64,000 bases of DNA from Pedobacter psychrodurus. GTDB taxonomy: Bacteria > Bacteroidota > Bacteroidia > Sphingobacteriales > Sphingobacteriaceae. Position 1 is the stretch's first letter. Each line of letters begins with the position of its first letter. The stretch lies in assembly GCF_004331735.1 (NCBI RefSeq), contig NZ_SJSO01000007.1, positions 62,001-126,000 of the forward strand. The letters run 5' to 3'. The notes under the pieces were generated by a model. The model saw nothing but the letters and a program-made list of their open reading frames with translations, did no database searches and was not told the origin of the DNA. Shown here in pieces: positions 51,803 through 61,419 of the stretch. The translations under genes and the position numbers were made by a program.

Positions 51803-52927
51803 CTATTTCCCTTCAATCCCCGATTTAGTTGCCACAGGTTTTTTCTTCCTAAAGTTTGGAAAAGTCATTGGGCTTTTGGCTGGGCGCTCATCTCCTAATA
51901 ACACACCCCATTGTTTAAACGACTCTGTTCGATCGAAAACAACTTTAAGTACCGCCACAATCGGTAGTGCGAGGAACATCCCGGAAATACCAGCTATACT
52001 GCCCCCGATAAATACCCCGAGGATGGCAAATAAGGCATTGATTTTTACCTTCGAGCCAACAATACGCGGCATCAAAATGTTATTATCTAAAAACTGAACG
52101 AAAGCAATAACACCTAAAACAGTGATTACCGGCCACAATTCTTGAGATGAAGTAAGCGTTAACAGTACCCCGATTAAGTTACCAATTAAAGCACCCACAT
52201 ATGGGATCAGGTTTAATATGGCGAAGATTACCCCGATTAACAGGGCATGTTTTATACCGATTAACATCAATATCCCGCCCAATAAAATGGTCATATAGGT
52301 GATCTGGATTAACAGACCGATTAGGTAGCTTTTAATGATCGATTCGGTTTCATAAATCGCTTCTTTCACTTTTGGATGATCGTCGGTTTTAAACCACATG
52401 AAAATAAAGCGCAATAAAATGTCTTTATAAAAAAGCATCAGGTAAATATAGATGGGTAATAAACCGATAAATACAAAAATGCCACTTAACGTTACAGCAG
52501 CACCACCTGCCAGCGAGGTTCCCATGTTCATCAAATCGTCGCTTTTAGTCTTTATAAAGGCTTTTTGCTGGTTATCGTCGTAATGGGTAATACGGCTAAT
52601 CCAATCGCTTAATGAATTAATATGCTGTGTTACGTTCTCCTTTATCTGCGGGAAATCTTTAACCAACATTCCAATCTGGTTCGAAAAAAACCAAACAATC
52701 AAAGCTACAAAGAGCGCTACCAATAAAATGGATAGAATGATGGCCAGCGTTTCGGGCATCTTTTTTCTTTTTAAAAATCGATACACCGGTAGCAACATAA
52801 TGCTGATAAAAAAAGCCATCAATACTGGCATGATAATATCTCTTCCGATTACCATAACGGCTACGATGGCCATCAGACCTAATAATTCTATAGATCGTTT
52901 AACGGTTAGGGGTAAATTGTTAGTCAT
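51803..52927 (-). CDS. AI-2E family (PerM-like) membrane transporter
   Basis: The 374-residue protein has the layout of the AI-2E exporter/PerM family. Two to three membrane helices open it, then a long amphipathic extracytoplasmic segment (about 85-140). More helices follow, with LLIGVIFAILNLIPYVGALIG and the conserved DNNILMPRIVGSKVKINAL. Members include autoinducer-2 exporters and Na+/H+ antiporters; the substrate here is not known. The C-terminus is basic. It is a single minus-strand gene. Confidence 0.9.
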   Translation of the reverse strand: MTNNLPLTVKRSIELLGLMAIVAVMVIGRDIIMPVLMAFFISIMLLPVYRFLKRKKMPETLAIILSILLVALFVALIVWFFSNQIGMLVKDFPQIKENVTQHINSLSDWISRITHYDDNQQKAFIKTKSDDLMNMGTSLAGGAAVTLSGIFVFIGLLPIYIYLMLFYKDILLRFIFMWFKTDDHPKVKEAIYETESIIKSYLIGLLIQITYMTILLGGILMLIGIKHALLIGVIFAILNLIPYVGALIGNLIGVLLTLTSSQELWPVITVLGVIAFVQFLDNNILMPRIVGSKVKINALFAILGVFIGGSIAGISGMFLALPIVAVLKVVFDRTESFKQWGVLLGDERPAKSPMTFPNFRKKKPVATKSGIEGK

Positions 52928-53139
52928 AAAAAGCTTAATCTGATTTGAGTTTTAAACACAATCGGTGTCAAAATGTTTTAAGATAAGCTTTAATATTGGA
53001 AAATGAATGGTTGCGTTTCAGTTTTGAGTTGGGAGCTTGGCGTTTGGAGTTAATTAACCGATTCCCCTTCGATATGTCACCATGAGAGGTCAGTTTTTGT
53101 AAAGAAACAAAGTAGTTGGGATGACAGGTTAAGATAAAT

Positions 53140-53232
53140 CGTCATTTCGACCGCAGTGGAGAAATCTTTGAACTATATTTATTAGATAGTTCAAAGATTT
53201 CTCCATTTCGCTGCGCTCCAGTCGAAATGACG
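53140..53232. repeat. Long palindromic repeat CGTCATTTCGACC...GTCGAAATGACG
   Basis: The most regular copy. CGTCATTTCGACCGCAGTGG and CTGCGCTCCAGTCGAAATG are at the ends, GAGAAATCTTTGAAC and GTTCAAAGATTTCTC pair perfectly inside, and the loop is AT-rich. The rest of the gap 52928-53383 holds a GAGTTGGGAGCTTGG tract and no gene. Confidence 0.78.
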
Positions 53233-53383
53233 ACCGATTTTTACAATCTATCACCTTGAGCGGATTCGAAGAGCTGGTAGAGGTTCGGATTTTGGCACCA
53301 GTTAACCGATTTCAAACAATTAACCGTTTAAGCAATGCTTAAAAAAATTACTTCCCACCCACGATATACCGGTAGATTAGCCT

Positions 53384-53391
53384 TATTTTTG
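53384..53391 (+). promoter_or_regulatory. -7 promoter element TATTTTTG of mnmE
   Basis: An exact TAnnTTTG match lies 17 nt before the ATG, giving a leader of roughly 10 nt. No TTG is seen at -33. Confidence 0.5.
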
Positions 53392-53408
53392 CAGCTTTAA
53401 TACCGCAC

Positions 53409-54767
53409 ATGAACAATCAAGATACCATTATTGCTTTATCTACTCCTTCCGGTTCTGGCGCCATTGGCGTTATCCGTTTATCTGGTCCGGAGGCTATTTC
53501 CCTTACCAATACCGTTTTTGCAGGAAAAGATTTAGAAAAGCAGGCCTCGCATACTTTACACTTTGGCTTGGTTAAAGATGGCGATCATATTGTTGATGAA
53601 GTAGTGGCTGGTTTATTCGTAGCGCCTAAATCGTATACTAAAGAAAACGTGGTAGAAATTTCCTGTCATGGTTCTAACTATATTATCCAACAGATTATTA
53701 ACCTGTTGATTAGCAAAGGTGCCCGTGCCGCCAAACCTGGCGAATTTACCTTACGCGCTTTTTTAAATGGCGCTTTCGATCTTAGTCAGGCAGAAGCAGT
53801 AGCTGATCTAATTGCCTCAAATTCCAAAGCCTCCCATGATGTAGCCATGCAACAGATGCGGGGTGGCTTTGCCAACGAATTAAAAGGATTACGCGAACAA
53901 TTGATCCATTTCGCTTCGATGATCGAACTCGAACTTGATTTTGCAGAAGAGGATGTAGAGTTTGCCAATCGCGAACAGCTAAAAAACCTGGTGAACAAAA
54001 TTAATTACGTTTTACAGCGTTTGATCTCTTCTTTCGAAATGGGAAATGTAATTAAAAATGGGGTTCCCATTGTTATTGCAGGTAAACCTAATGTGGGTAA
54101 ATCTACCCTATTGAATGCCCTCCTTAACGAAGAACGTGCTATCGTTTCTGATATTGCGGGAACCACACGCGATACCATTGAAGATGAACTGACCATTGGT
54201 GGCATTGTTTTCCGTTTTATCGATACGGCCGGAATCCGCGATACAGCCGATATTATTGAAGCTTTAGGGGTAGAACGTACGCTAGAAAAAATGAAACAGG
54301 CCAAACTGATCATTTACATGGCCGATGCCGCTCAAAGTATTTCAGAAATCGAAGAACAGGTACGTGGCTTGGAACAGTTGGCTATCCCCTATTTAATTTT
54401 GGTAAACAAAGCCGACCTCATCGCTGATGCGCAGCGTAAAGCTTTCGAAGCTTTAAATGTTGTTTTTATTTCTGCTAAAGAAAAACAAGGTATCGACGAA
54501 CTTAAAACTACGCTACTAGAGCAGGTTAACTTGCACCACATTAATACCAGCGAAACCCTGGTTACCAATATCCGCCATGTAGAAGCTTTAAAACAAACCG
54601 AACATGCCCTGCAAAGGGTTTTGGCTAATGTAGATAATCCGGTTACCTCTGATTTCTTAGCAATGGACATTAAACAGGCGCTACATTATCTTGGTGAGAT
54701 TACGGGTACAGTTACTACTGATGATTTGTTGGAGAATATATTTACGAAGTTCTGTATCGGTAAATAG
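53409..54767 (+). CDS. mnmE: tRNA uridine-5-carboxymethylaminomethyl modification GTPase
   Basis: The 452-residue protein has the TrmE N-domain with a folate-binding fold (about 1-118), a helical domain, and an inserted G domain. G1 is GKPNVGKS (225-232), the DIAGTTRDTIED switch follows, G3 is DTAG, and NKAD is G4. The C-terminal signature CIGK (C449) is present. With MnmG it makes the cmnm5 modification at U34 of certain tRNAs. MnmG is not in the window. The length matches the family. Confidence 0.97.
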   Translation: MNNQDTIIALSTPSGSGAIGVIRLSGPEAISLTNTVFAGKDLEKQASHTLHFGLVKDGDHIVDEVVAGLFVAPKSYTKENVVEISCHGSNYIIQQIINLLISKGARAAKPGEFTLRAFLNGAFDLSQAEAVADLIASNSKASHDVAMQQMRGGFANELKGLREQLIHFASMIELELDFAEEDVEFANREQLKNLVNKINYVLQRLISSFEMGNVIKNGVPIVIAGKPNVGKSTLLNALLNEERAIVSDIAGTTRDTIEDELTIGGIVFRFIDTAGIRDTADIIEALGVERTLEKMKQAKLIIYMADAAQSISEIEEQVRGLEQLAIPYLILVNKADLIADAQRKAFEALNVVFISAKEKQGIDELKTTLLEQVNLHHINTSETLVTNIRHVEALKQTEHALQRVLANVDNPVTSDFLAMDIKQALHYLGEITGTVTTDDLLENIFTKFCIGK

Positions 54768-54863
54768 TTGTTTGTCAGGTTTTTAAATGTATTATCGTAT
54801 ATTGTGACGACCTAGGTTTTTAACTTTTTTTAGTTTCATTTAATATATTTATTCTCTAAATTT

Positions 54864-55085
54864 TCAGAGTATGAATTTTGAGTCGTTATCGGAAAATCCC
54901 CTGCCGGATAATGGCCTGAAATGAACTTCCTGCAACTCCTTGACAGTCCGTACCAAACAGCCGTTCATTACTTTGATCAATGCTTTTTTGGGCTTAAAAT
55001 CTGTCTCTGAAATAGCCAGTATGGCAGATTTAGGAAGATAATGTAGATGATATTTAATCTCTCTTCGTTGTAAAAAAAATGCAAG
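54864..55085 (-). pseudogene. Short open frame without start, possible gene remnant
   Basis: The minus strand is open for 73 codons (HYLPKSAILAISETDF, VMNGCLVRTVKELQEVHFRP) ending in TGA at 54864, with no early ATG and an in-frame stop just upstream. The composition is less AT-biased than the surrounding spacer. I cannot name a family; it may be a decayed gene end or chance. The rest of the 54768-55091 gap shows nothing. Confidence 0.25.
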
Positions 55086-55091
55086 CTAATC

Positions 55092-57731
55092 TTAACCACC
55101 AAATTTACGCACCCTATAAATCAATGATAACATGAAATACCTTCCCAATCGGTTAACTTGTTTATCTACAATTTCGTTATCGAATACATCTCTTGATATC
55201 CCTGAGTTCTGATCAAAAAGATCGAATCCTTCTACACGAATAGCAGCCATATCGTTCTTCATAAACTTATATTCCATTGATAAACGAAGCAATGTTGGAT
55301 TTCGTACCGCACCGTTATCGAAACCTGAGTTAATCTGTTTAGTGAAATCGTAGCCTAGGGTAAGGTCTTTAAAGAAATAATTACGGCCTTCTATACCACA
55401 CTCAAAACGGTTAGATTGGCGGTCGGTAAATGAATCATTCGAATACCTGGTCAGATTTTGGGAATAGGAGGTTTCTATTTCAAAGTTGACAATATCTTTC
55501 AGGTCTACCCTAAATTCGAGCTCCTGGCGCCAGGCCATATTGCGGGCTTCTATTCTGCTAGCATCGGTAAAAGTAATGTTATTGTTCAGCTGACCCGAGC
55601 CAGAATAGCCAATGGTAAACTTTCGTTCTGCCGAAAGCGGTTTGCTAATGTCGTAATCGCCTTGCAGGGTGTAGTATCCATCGGTGTTAATATAACTGGT
55701 AAGCTGATTAACCGTGCCAGGTACACGCTGTTTAGTGGTTACAATCCTATCGTTAGTACGTTCGTACTTGAAATTGGCTATGATCACTTTTCCTACACTC
55801 CAATCGGCTTGCTTGTAATGGGCATTGATACTGTGTATAAATTCAGGTTTAAGATTCGGGTTTCCGGTAACCACGTTCTGCAGGTTCGAATTGTCGGATA
55901 TAGGTTGCAATTGTAAAAATCCAGGTTGGTTATTTCTTCCCCAATAATTAACATCTAACGATTGCTGGTTAGAAAATTTATAGGAAAACCGGCCAGAAGG
56001 GATGAGGTTAAAAGTTCGGTTAAGGGTTTCAACATTATTACTTAAATTCTGTCCCTGAAGCAATGCAGGCTGCGCGTTAATACCGAGGGTATAATTCAGT
56101 TTTTCGCCGATATAGCGGTAATTCAGGCCCACTTTATTGGTAATGAACTGATAATCATAAATATTGCTGAGTTTTGGGTTAAATACTTCATTGCCTTCAA
56201 CTACGTTATAAGTATCTCTTAAATTATTTGTCGATGATCGGTTCCAACTGTAATTTACTTCTAAAAAGGTTTTTTTCCAAAGTGGCTCCATGTATGATGC
56301 TCCAATGTTAAGCCCTAAATTACGGCTATTCTGGTTGTTCAGCAGGTTTTGTGCCGAATCGACTCCTTTGCCCTCGAAATTGAAATACTTGTTATATACA
56401 TTGCCAAAATTTCCGCCATTGGTATAATTGATGTTGCCCCAGGAGCTCAGGTTCCGTCCTTTCTTCTGAAATTTATGATTGTAAAATACATTGGTACGGG
56501 CATTCAGGTTATTGGAATTACTGAAATTATTGCTTTCTCTTCTGGTAGACAAGGTATCCTGGGTAATAAGCGAGCTACCCGTATTATTGCCACTATTGGT
56601 ATTGTAAGAAAAGTTTGGAGAAATTTTAAGGTAATTCATCGTATCTATTTTATACTCCAAATTACCACCAAACCAATGGCTATAGTTGTCGCTCTTACTG
56701 TTGTTTCGGGCGTCCTCAAGTCTGTTCAATGGATTTTGCCCTGCATCTTGTAAAACACTCTGTGTATAGGTAGAACTAATGGTGTTATTTTTATTGTTGT
56801 TAAAATTATATCCCGCATCTGCAGAGAGTTTGCTGCTAAACTCATTTTTATAGTTAAGTCCGGCAACATTTCTCGTTGTAATGCCATCACCGCCGCCGCC
56901 GCGCATATTGGCATTGGCCGAAGTTCCATCGAATGAAATCTGTTGTTCACCTTTCATACTATTTCCCCGTATATTGGTATTGTAGCGATCGGAGTTACCC
57001 ACACCTGCAGAGGCCCTGGCAAAATAACCCTTCTTTTTATCTTCTTCAATGGTAAGGTTCAGCACCTTTTCTGGCTCACCTGTTTTAATACCTGTAAGTT
57101 TGGCCTGATCGCCATAATCGTCGATAAACTGAAGGTTTTTTATAATATCGGCAGGAAGATTTTTGATGGCTGTGGCTACATCTGTTCCGAAGAAATCTTT
57201 ACCGTTAACACGTATTTTGGTTACAGGCGAACCCTGACTGGTTACATTACCATCCTTATCTACCTTAATGCCCGGTAGTTTTTTCAGTACTTCATCAACG
57301 GCATCACCATCTCTAACCGGAAAGGCTTTGGCGCTAAAACTCACGGTATCTTCAGTTACCTTAACAGGGGGAACACCCGAAATCACTACGCCCTCTAGTG
57401 TGTTCGACGATGGTTTAAGTTTGATATTGGTAATGTTTAAGCTATTGCCTTTTTCGATCAGATACTGTTTAATAAAGGTGTCGTAGCCTATAAAAGCGGC
57501 AGATAAAGTAAATTGTTTAGCTTTAATTTTGTCTAATGCAAATGTACCATCAGGATTGGCAGAGGTGCCTATACTATCCGCGCCAAATTTAATCCTGACT
57601 ACCGCACCAGGTAGCGGTAAGCCTGCAGTATCTAACACGATGCCCTTTACGGTATAATTTTGTGCATTACTGCTTGTAAAAATACCTGCAAAGAGCAGAA
57701 GTAGAAAAATCGATTTAGTAAAAGCCCTCAT
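55092..57731 (-). CDS. Outer membrane beta-barrel protein with carboxypeptidase-like N-domain
   Basis: The 879-residue protein has a signal peptide ending SNAQ (about residue 24) and a CarboxypepD_reg-like domain (about 26-110; VLDTAGLPLPGAVVRI). A TonB-plug-like region follows (VRDGDAVDEVLKKLPGIKVDKDG, RVNGKDFFGTD, IIKNLQFIDDYG), then a long barrel. It matches the Bacteroidota 'outer membrane beta-barrel family protein' type related to TonB receptors, rather than SusC. The ligand is unknown. The frame extends to 57797, but the ATG at 57731 directly before the signal peptide is preferred; one at 57752 is possible. Confidence 0.86.
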   Translation of the reverse strand: MRAFTKSIFLLLLFAGIFTSSNAQNYTVKGIVLDTAGLPLPGAVVRIKFGADSIGTSANPDGTFALDKIKAKQFTLSAAFIGYDTFIKQYLIEKGNSLNITNIKLKPSSNTLEGVVISGVPPVKVTEDTVSFSAKAFPVRDGDAVDEVLKKLPGIKVDKDGNVTSQGSPVTKIRVNGKDFFGTDVATAIKNLPADIIKNLQFIDDYGDQAKLTGIKTGEPEKVLNLTIEEDKKKGYFARASAGVGNSDRYNTNIRGNSMKGEQQISFDGTSANANMRGGGGDGITTRNVAGLNYKNEFSSKLSADAGYNFNNNKNNTISSTYTQSVLQDAGQNPLNRLEDARNNSKSDNYSHWFGGNLEYKIDTMNYLKISPNFSYNTNSGNNTGSSLITQDTLSTRRESNNFSNSNNLNARTNVFYNHKFQKKGRNLSSWGNINYTNGGNFGNVYNKYFNFEGKGVDSAQNLLNNQNSRNLGLNIGASYMEPLWKKTFLEVNYSWNRSSTNNLRDTYNVVEGNEVFNPKLSNIYDYQFITNKVGLNYRYIGEKLNYTLGINAQPALLQGQNLSNNVETLNRTFNLIPSGRFSYKFSNQQSLDVNYWGRNNQPGFLQLQPISDNSNLQNVVTGNPNLKPEFIHSINAHYKQADWSVGKVIIANFKYERTNDRIVTTKQRVPGTVNQLTSYINTDGYYTLQGDYDISKPLSAERKFTIGYSGSGQLNNNITFTDASRIEARNMAWRQELEFRVDLKDIVNFEIETSYSQNLTRYSNDSFTDRQSNRFECGIEGRNYFFKDLTLGYDFTKQINSGFDNGAVRNPTLLRLSMEYKFMKNDMAAIRVEGFDLFDQNSGISRDVFDNEIVDKQVNRLGRYFMLSLIYRVRKFGG

Positions 57732-57934
57732 GAATTTATTTGTGTGTGGCATAAAAGTACGGAGCAGCATGTTAACCCAGTTCAGCGTAATCAACATGTT
57801 ACCGATTTTGGTTGTTTTACCTATTAATGGGGTGTCTTTTTGCTTCCTTTCACTTGGGTATCAGGCCAAATGGCAGACCTAAGCTGGTGGCGGATGGTAT
57901 TTAAGATTGAACTACCATCTTATTTCAGGTATTT

Positions 57935-58126
57935 TTATTTTGTATGCTCTTTTTGTACTACATTCCTGCAAAGGGTTTTAAACCTAACCGCATTGTCTTG
58001 TTCAACAGTAATGGTAATGTGACCTGTTTTACTGGTATTTATATCGCTTACCTTGCCAGACTTACCGATATGCGTTCCTTTAATCACAACGCAGTAGTCG
58101 CCATCTTTTAAACTTGTTGTCTCCAT
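57935..58126 (-). CDS. Small KOW-motif-like protein
   Basis: The 63-residue protein contains a KOW-type pattern: DGDYCVVIKGTHIGKSGKV, with the hydrophobic-Gly-x-x-hydrophobic-Gly spacing, then GHITITVEQDNAVRFKTL. KOW motifs bind RNA or ribosomal proteins (as in NusG and L24), so a nucleic-acid or ribosome-related role is possible. It has a proper ATG and a compact full fold. A short membrane protein gene lies just downstream in the other reading context, with 17 nt between 58126 and 58144. Confidence 0.65.
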   Translation of the reverse strand: METTSLKDGDYCVVIKGTHIGKSGKVSDINTSKTGHITITVEQDNAVRFKTLCRNVVQKEHTK

Positions 58127-58143
58127 TTAGCTTTTTGCAGGCT

Positions 58144-58398
58144 TTAATTTATTTCCGAGCTGCGTAATTTTATTTCGGCATTGAGCTGATTTAATTTAAT
58201 TGCTGCTGGTAACAAGGTTAATGCACAACCTGGAATAACGGCAAGAAGTACAAAGTTTTGTTTTTTAATAATGAGGAATAAAAGTGCACCAAACAAAAAC
58301 AGCATTACCATAGTAAATCCAATTAACAGACCACTTAATTGCTTTTTCTGTTTATTTAATTCGGTTAGGGTAAGTTCGGATAGTTTGTTGTTTTTCAT
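58144..58398 (-). CDS. Small two-helix membrane protein
   Basis: The 84-residue protein opens with a charged helix (ELTLTELNKQKKQLSG), then has two membrane segments (about 22-45 and 48-66), and ends in a short charged helix. Similar Bacteroidota proteins carry an old label 'redox-active disulfide protein 2', but I see no CxxC motif here. The function is unknown. It is encoded just upstream of the KOW-like gene on the minus strand and may share its transcript. Confidence 0.62.
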   Translation of the reverse strand: MKNNKLSELTLTELNKQKKQLSGLLIGFTMVMLFLFGALLFLIIKKQNFVLLAVIPGCALTLLPAAIKLNQLNAEIKLRSSEIN

Positions 58399-58603
58399 AG
58401 CGTGTAAATTAGGTATACTATTAAAATTATGAAATTATTAATGTTTTTAAAATCCTGAGGGATGAAAGATGTAAAATGATAGTTATTCAGTATTATCTAA
58501 GCACAAATTCCATTATCTTGTAAACGTTCGGTTTAATAAATCCAAAACCTTTATTGAGTGGTGGGAAATTGACGCTGTTTTTAATGCTAATACCAAATAT
58601 ATC

Positions 58604-61363
58604 ATGATTAAAAGATTAATGCCGTTATTGTTGCTATTGGTTTCTTACGCGGGCTTTTCGCAAGAAACGACCAAGACCTATCTTTCCGGAACAGATAAAG
58701 ATCATACCAAACAATGGGATTTTTATTGTACTGCCGGACGTAAAAGCGGTATATGGACTAAAATATCTGTACCATCTAACTGGGAATTACAAGGCTTTGG
58801 AAGCTACAATTATGGCCACGATAAAGTTAAAGCCAACGAACAGGGGATTTATCGATATGAATTTCTGATGGGTAAAATAACAGGAAAAAAAGTATTCCTG
58901 GTTTTTGAAGGCGCAATGACCGATACTAAGGTAAGCATTAATGGAAAGCTGGCCGGAGATCTGCACCAGGGCGGTTTTTATCGTTTTAAATATGATATTA
59001 CCACGCTATTAAAACCTGGAGAGAAGAATTTACTGGAAGTTACGGTTGATAAAGTTTCGGCAAATGCCTCCATTAATAAAGCCGAAAGAACGAGCGATTT
59101 TTGGATTTTTGGTGGCATCTTCCGGCCGGTTTACCTGGAAACGGTTCCAAACAAATTTATAGAAAGAGTTGCTGTTAATGCAAAGGCCGATGGTACCTTT
59201 CAACTTGATGTTTATGGCCAAAATTTAGCTGCTGACGATATTCTTGAAGCCCAGGTAAAAAAAATAAATGGTGAAAACGTAGGCAAAGCATTTGCTATGA
59301 AAGTGAATTTAGAAAATGGCCTACAAACCCTGAAAGCTACTTTCTCAAAACCTTTATTATGGAGCAGCGAAATCCCCAACCTATATCAGGTGGTGGTGCG
59401 GATCAAAAATAAACAGAATGTTATTCATCAAGTGAAACAAAAGTTCGGTTTTAGAACCCTTGAACTGCGAAATGGCGACGGTTTTTACGTTAATGGGGCG
59501 AAAATGATTTTAAAAGGTGTTAACCGCCACAGCTTTTGGCCTGAAAGCGGGCGTACCTTAAGCCCTGAGGTACACTTAATGGACGTGAGGTTAATGAAAG
59601 AAATGAATATGAACGCCGTTCGCATGTCGCATTATCCACCAGATGCAGAATTTTTGGATGTTTGCGACTCATTAGGTTTATACGTGATTAATGAGTTAAC
59701 TGGCTGGCAGGCAAAATACGATAACACCGTTGGGCACAGGCTAGTAAAAGAACTTGTGATCAGGGATGTAAACCATCCTTCTATTATTTTTTGGGCCAAT
59801 GGTAACGAGGGAGGTTTTAACACCGATCTCGACAATGATTATGCCTTATACGATCCGCAGAAACGTACAGTAATCCATCCTTGGGAGAAGTTTAACGGAA
59901 CCGATACCAAACATTATCCAGATTATAATTATATGGCTAAGGCAGCTACTTCAGGCAAGGAAGTTTTCTTTCCGACTGAATTTATGCACGCGCTTTATGA
60001 TGGTGGTGCTGGTGCCGCTTTAGATGATTTCTGGAATCAAATGTTAGTTCATCCGCATGGTGCTGGTGGTTTCATTTGGGCCTTGGTTGATGAAAACGTA
60101 ATCCGGACAGATAAAAATGGTATTTACGATGGTGATGGGAACCATGCACCTGATGGAATTGTTGGGCCACATCGCGAAAAGGAAGCCAGTTTTTACACCA
60201 TAAAAGAGATATGGTCTCCTGTTTTTATCGATCTGCCAAAAATTGATAGCGATTTTACAGGTAAAGTATCTATTGAGAACCGTTTCAATTTTACCAATCT
60301 TGATCAATGCACTTTTAAATGGAAATTAGTTACTTTTCCATCGGCTAACGCTGAAGGAACAAAGGCTATAATAAATAGCAGTGGAGCAGCAATTGCTAAG
60401 CTTAAACCTGGTGCAAAAGGTACGCTAGATCTGGCTTTGCCAAAATTGTGGGCCCAAAGCGATGCCTTATGTTTAACTGCTTATGGGCCAGATAAAAAAG
60501 AAATATTTACCTGGAGCTGGCCGATAAAAGCTGCCCGTTTAATTGCTGAGAAGCAAGAAACTATCCTATCCAATTCAGGCATAAAAACCCAAGAAACTAA
60601 CCAATCGCTCCTCATTAAACAGGATGATGTTACCTATTATTTTGAAAAGGTTACAGGTTATCTGGAGAAAGTGCTTAAAGGCAATACGGTTATTTCTTTG
60701 TCAAAAGGTCCGGCCTTAGCGGGTATAAATACCGAATTGAAAAATTTTAGTTATAGGGCAGAAGGTGCAAAGTATATTGTCGAGTCTGACTATCAGGGTG
60801 CTGGTAGTTTGCATGCCAAGTGGATATTTGAAACCGGAAAGCTGGTAAAACTCGAATACCAATTTAACCAACAGGGCGAGGCTGATTTTATGGGCATAAC
60901 CTTTAATTACCCCGAGGATAAAACTACTGGAATGAAATACCTTGGCCGTGGTCCGTACAGGGTTTGGAAAAACAGATTAAAAGGGCAGCAGTTTGGGGTT
61001 TGGCATAAGGATTATAATAATTCGATCACTGGCGAAACCTGGGGATATCCTGAGTTTAAAGGTTATCATGCAGAAGTGAACTGGGTGACTGTAGAAAATA
61101 AGGAAGCCCCATTTACGGTTTATATACCCGATCAGGATACTTATTTGCAAATGTTCCGGCCTGCACGTGAAGCTGCGGCACTAAGTAATAACAATGTAGA
61201 ACCTGCTTTTCCAGAAGGGAGCATTGGTTTCTTAAAAGGGATAAGTGCCATTGGTACCAAGTTCCAGTCGGCTTTATTATTAGGGCCTCAGAGCCACAAA
61301 AACAAAACAGATGGCAAAACTTTTAAGGGGACGCTATTATTTGATTTTGGGAATAAACATTAG
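58604..61363 (+). CDS. Glycoside hydrolase family 2 (beta-galactosidase-like) protein
   Basis: The 919-residue secreted enzyme has a signal peptide (cleavage near GFSQ, residue about 20). A GH2 sugar-binding domain (VPSNWELQGFGSYNYG), an immunoglobulin-like domain and a TIM-barrel follow. The barrel shows MNAVRMSHYPPDAEFLDVC, the acid/base Glu in WANGNEGGF and a nucleophile-type Glu in FPTEFMHALYDGG. The C-terminal domains are longer than in plain GH2 enzymes and resemble those of LacZ-like proteins (LGRGPYRVWKNRLKG). It probably degrades galactosides or other beta-glycosides in the periplasm. The exact substrate is not evident, and no SusCD pair adjoins it. Confidence 0.9.
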   Translation: MIKRLMPLLLLLVSYAGFSQETTKTYLSGTDKDHTKQWDFYCTAGRKSGIWTKISVPSNWELQGFGSYNYGHDKVKANEQGIYRYEFLMGKITGKKVFLVFEGAMTDTKVSINGKLAGDLHQGGFYRFKYDITTLLKPGEKNLLEVTVDKVSANASINKAERTSDFWIFGGIFRPVYLETVPNKFIERVAVNAKADGTFQLDVYGQNLAADDILEAQVKKINGENVGKAFAMKVNLENGLQTLKATFSKPLLWSSEIPNLYQVVVRIKNKQNVIHQVKQKFGFRTLELRNGDGFYVNGAKMILKGVNRHSFWPESGRTLSPEVHLMDVRLMKEMNMNAVRMSHYPPDAEFLDVCDSLGLYVINELTGWQAKYDNTVGHRLVKELVIRDVNHPSIIFWANGNEGGFNTDLDNDYALYDPQKRTVIHPWEKFNGTDTKHYPDYNYMAKAATSGKEVFFPTEFMHALYDGGAGAALDDFWNQMLVHPHGAGGFIWALVDENVIRTDKNGIYDGDGNHAPDGIVGPHREKEASFYTIKEIWSPVFIDLPKIDSDFTGKVSIENRFNFTNLDQCTFKWKLVTFPSANAEGTKAIINSSGAAIAKLKPGAKGTLDLALPKLWAQSDALCLTAYGPDKKEIFTWSWPIKAARLIAEKQETILSNSGIKTQETNQSLLIKQDDVTYYFEKVTGYLEKVLKGNTVISLSKGPALAGINTELKNFSYRAEGAKYIVESDYQGAGSLHAKWIFETGKLVKLEYQFNQQGEADFMGITFNYPEDKTTGMKYLGRGPYRVWKNRLKGQQFGVWHKDYNNSITGETWGYPEFKGYHAEVNWVTVENKEAPFTVYIPDQDTYLQMFRPAREAAALSNNNVEPAFPEGSIGFLKGISAIGTKFQSALLLGPQSHKNKTDGKTFKGTLLFDFGNKH

Positions 61364-61419
61364 GAACCATAAGTTAAAACAGCACATCAAAACCATATTT
61401 AATCCGTATTTTTAACGAT

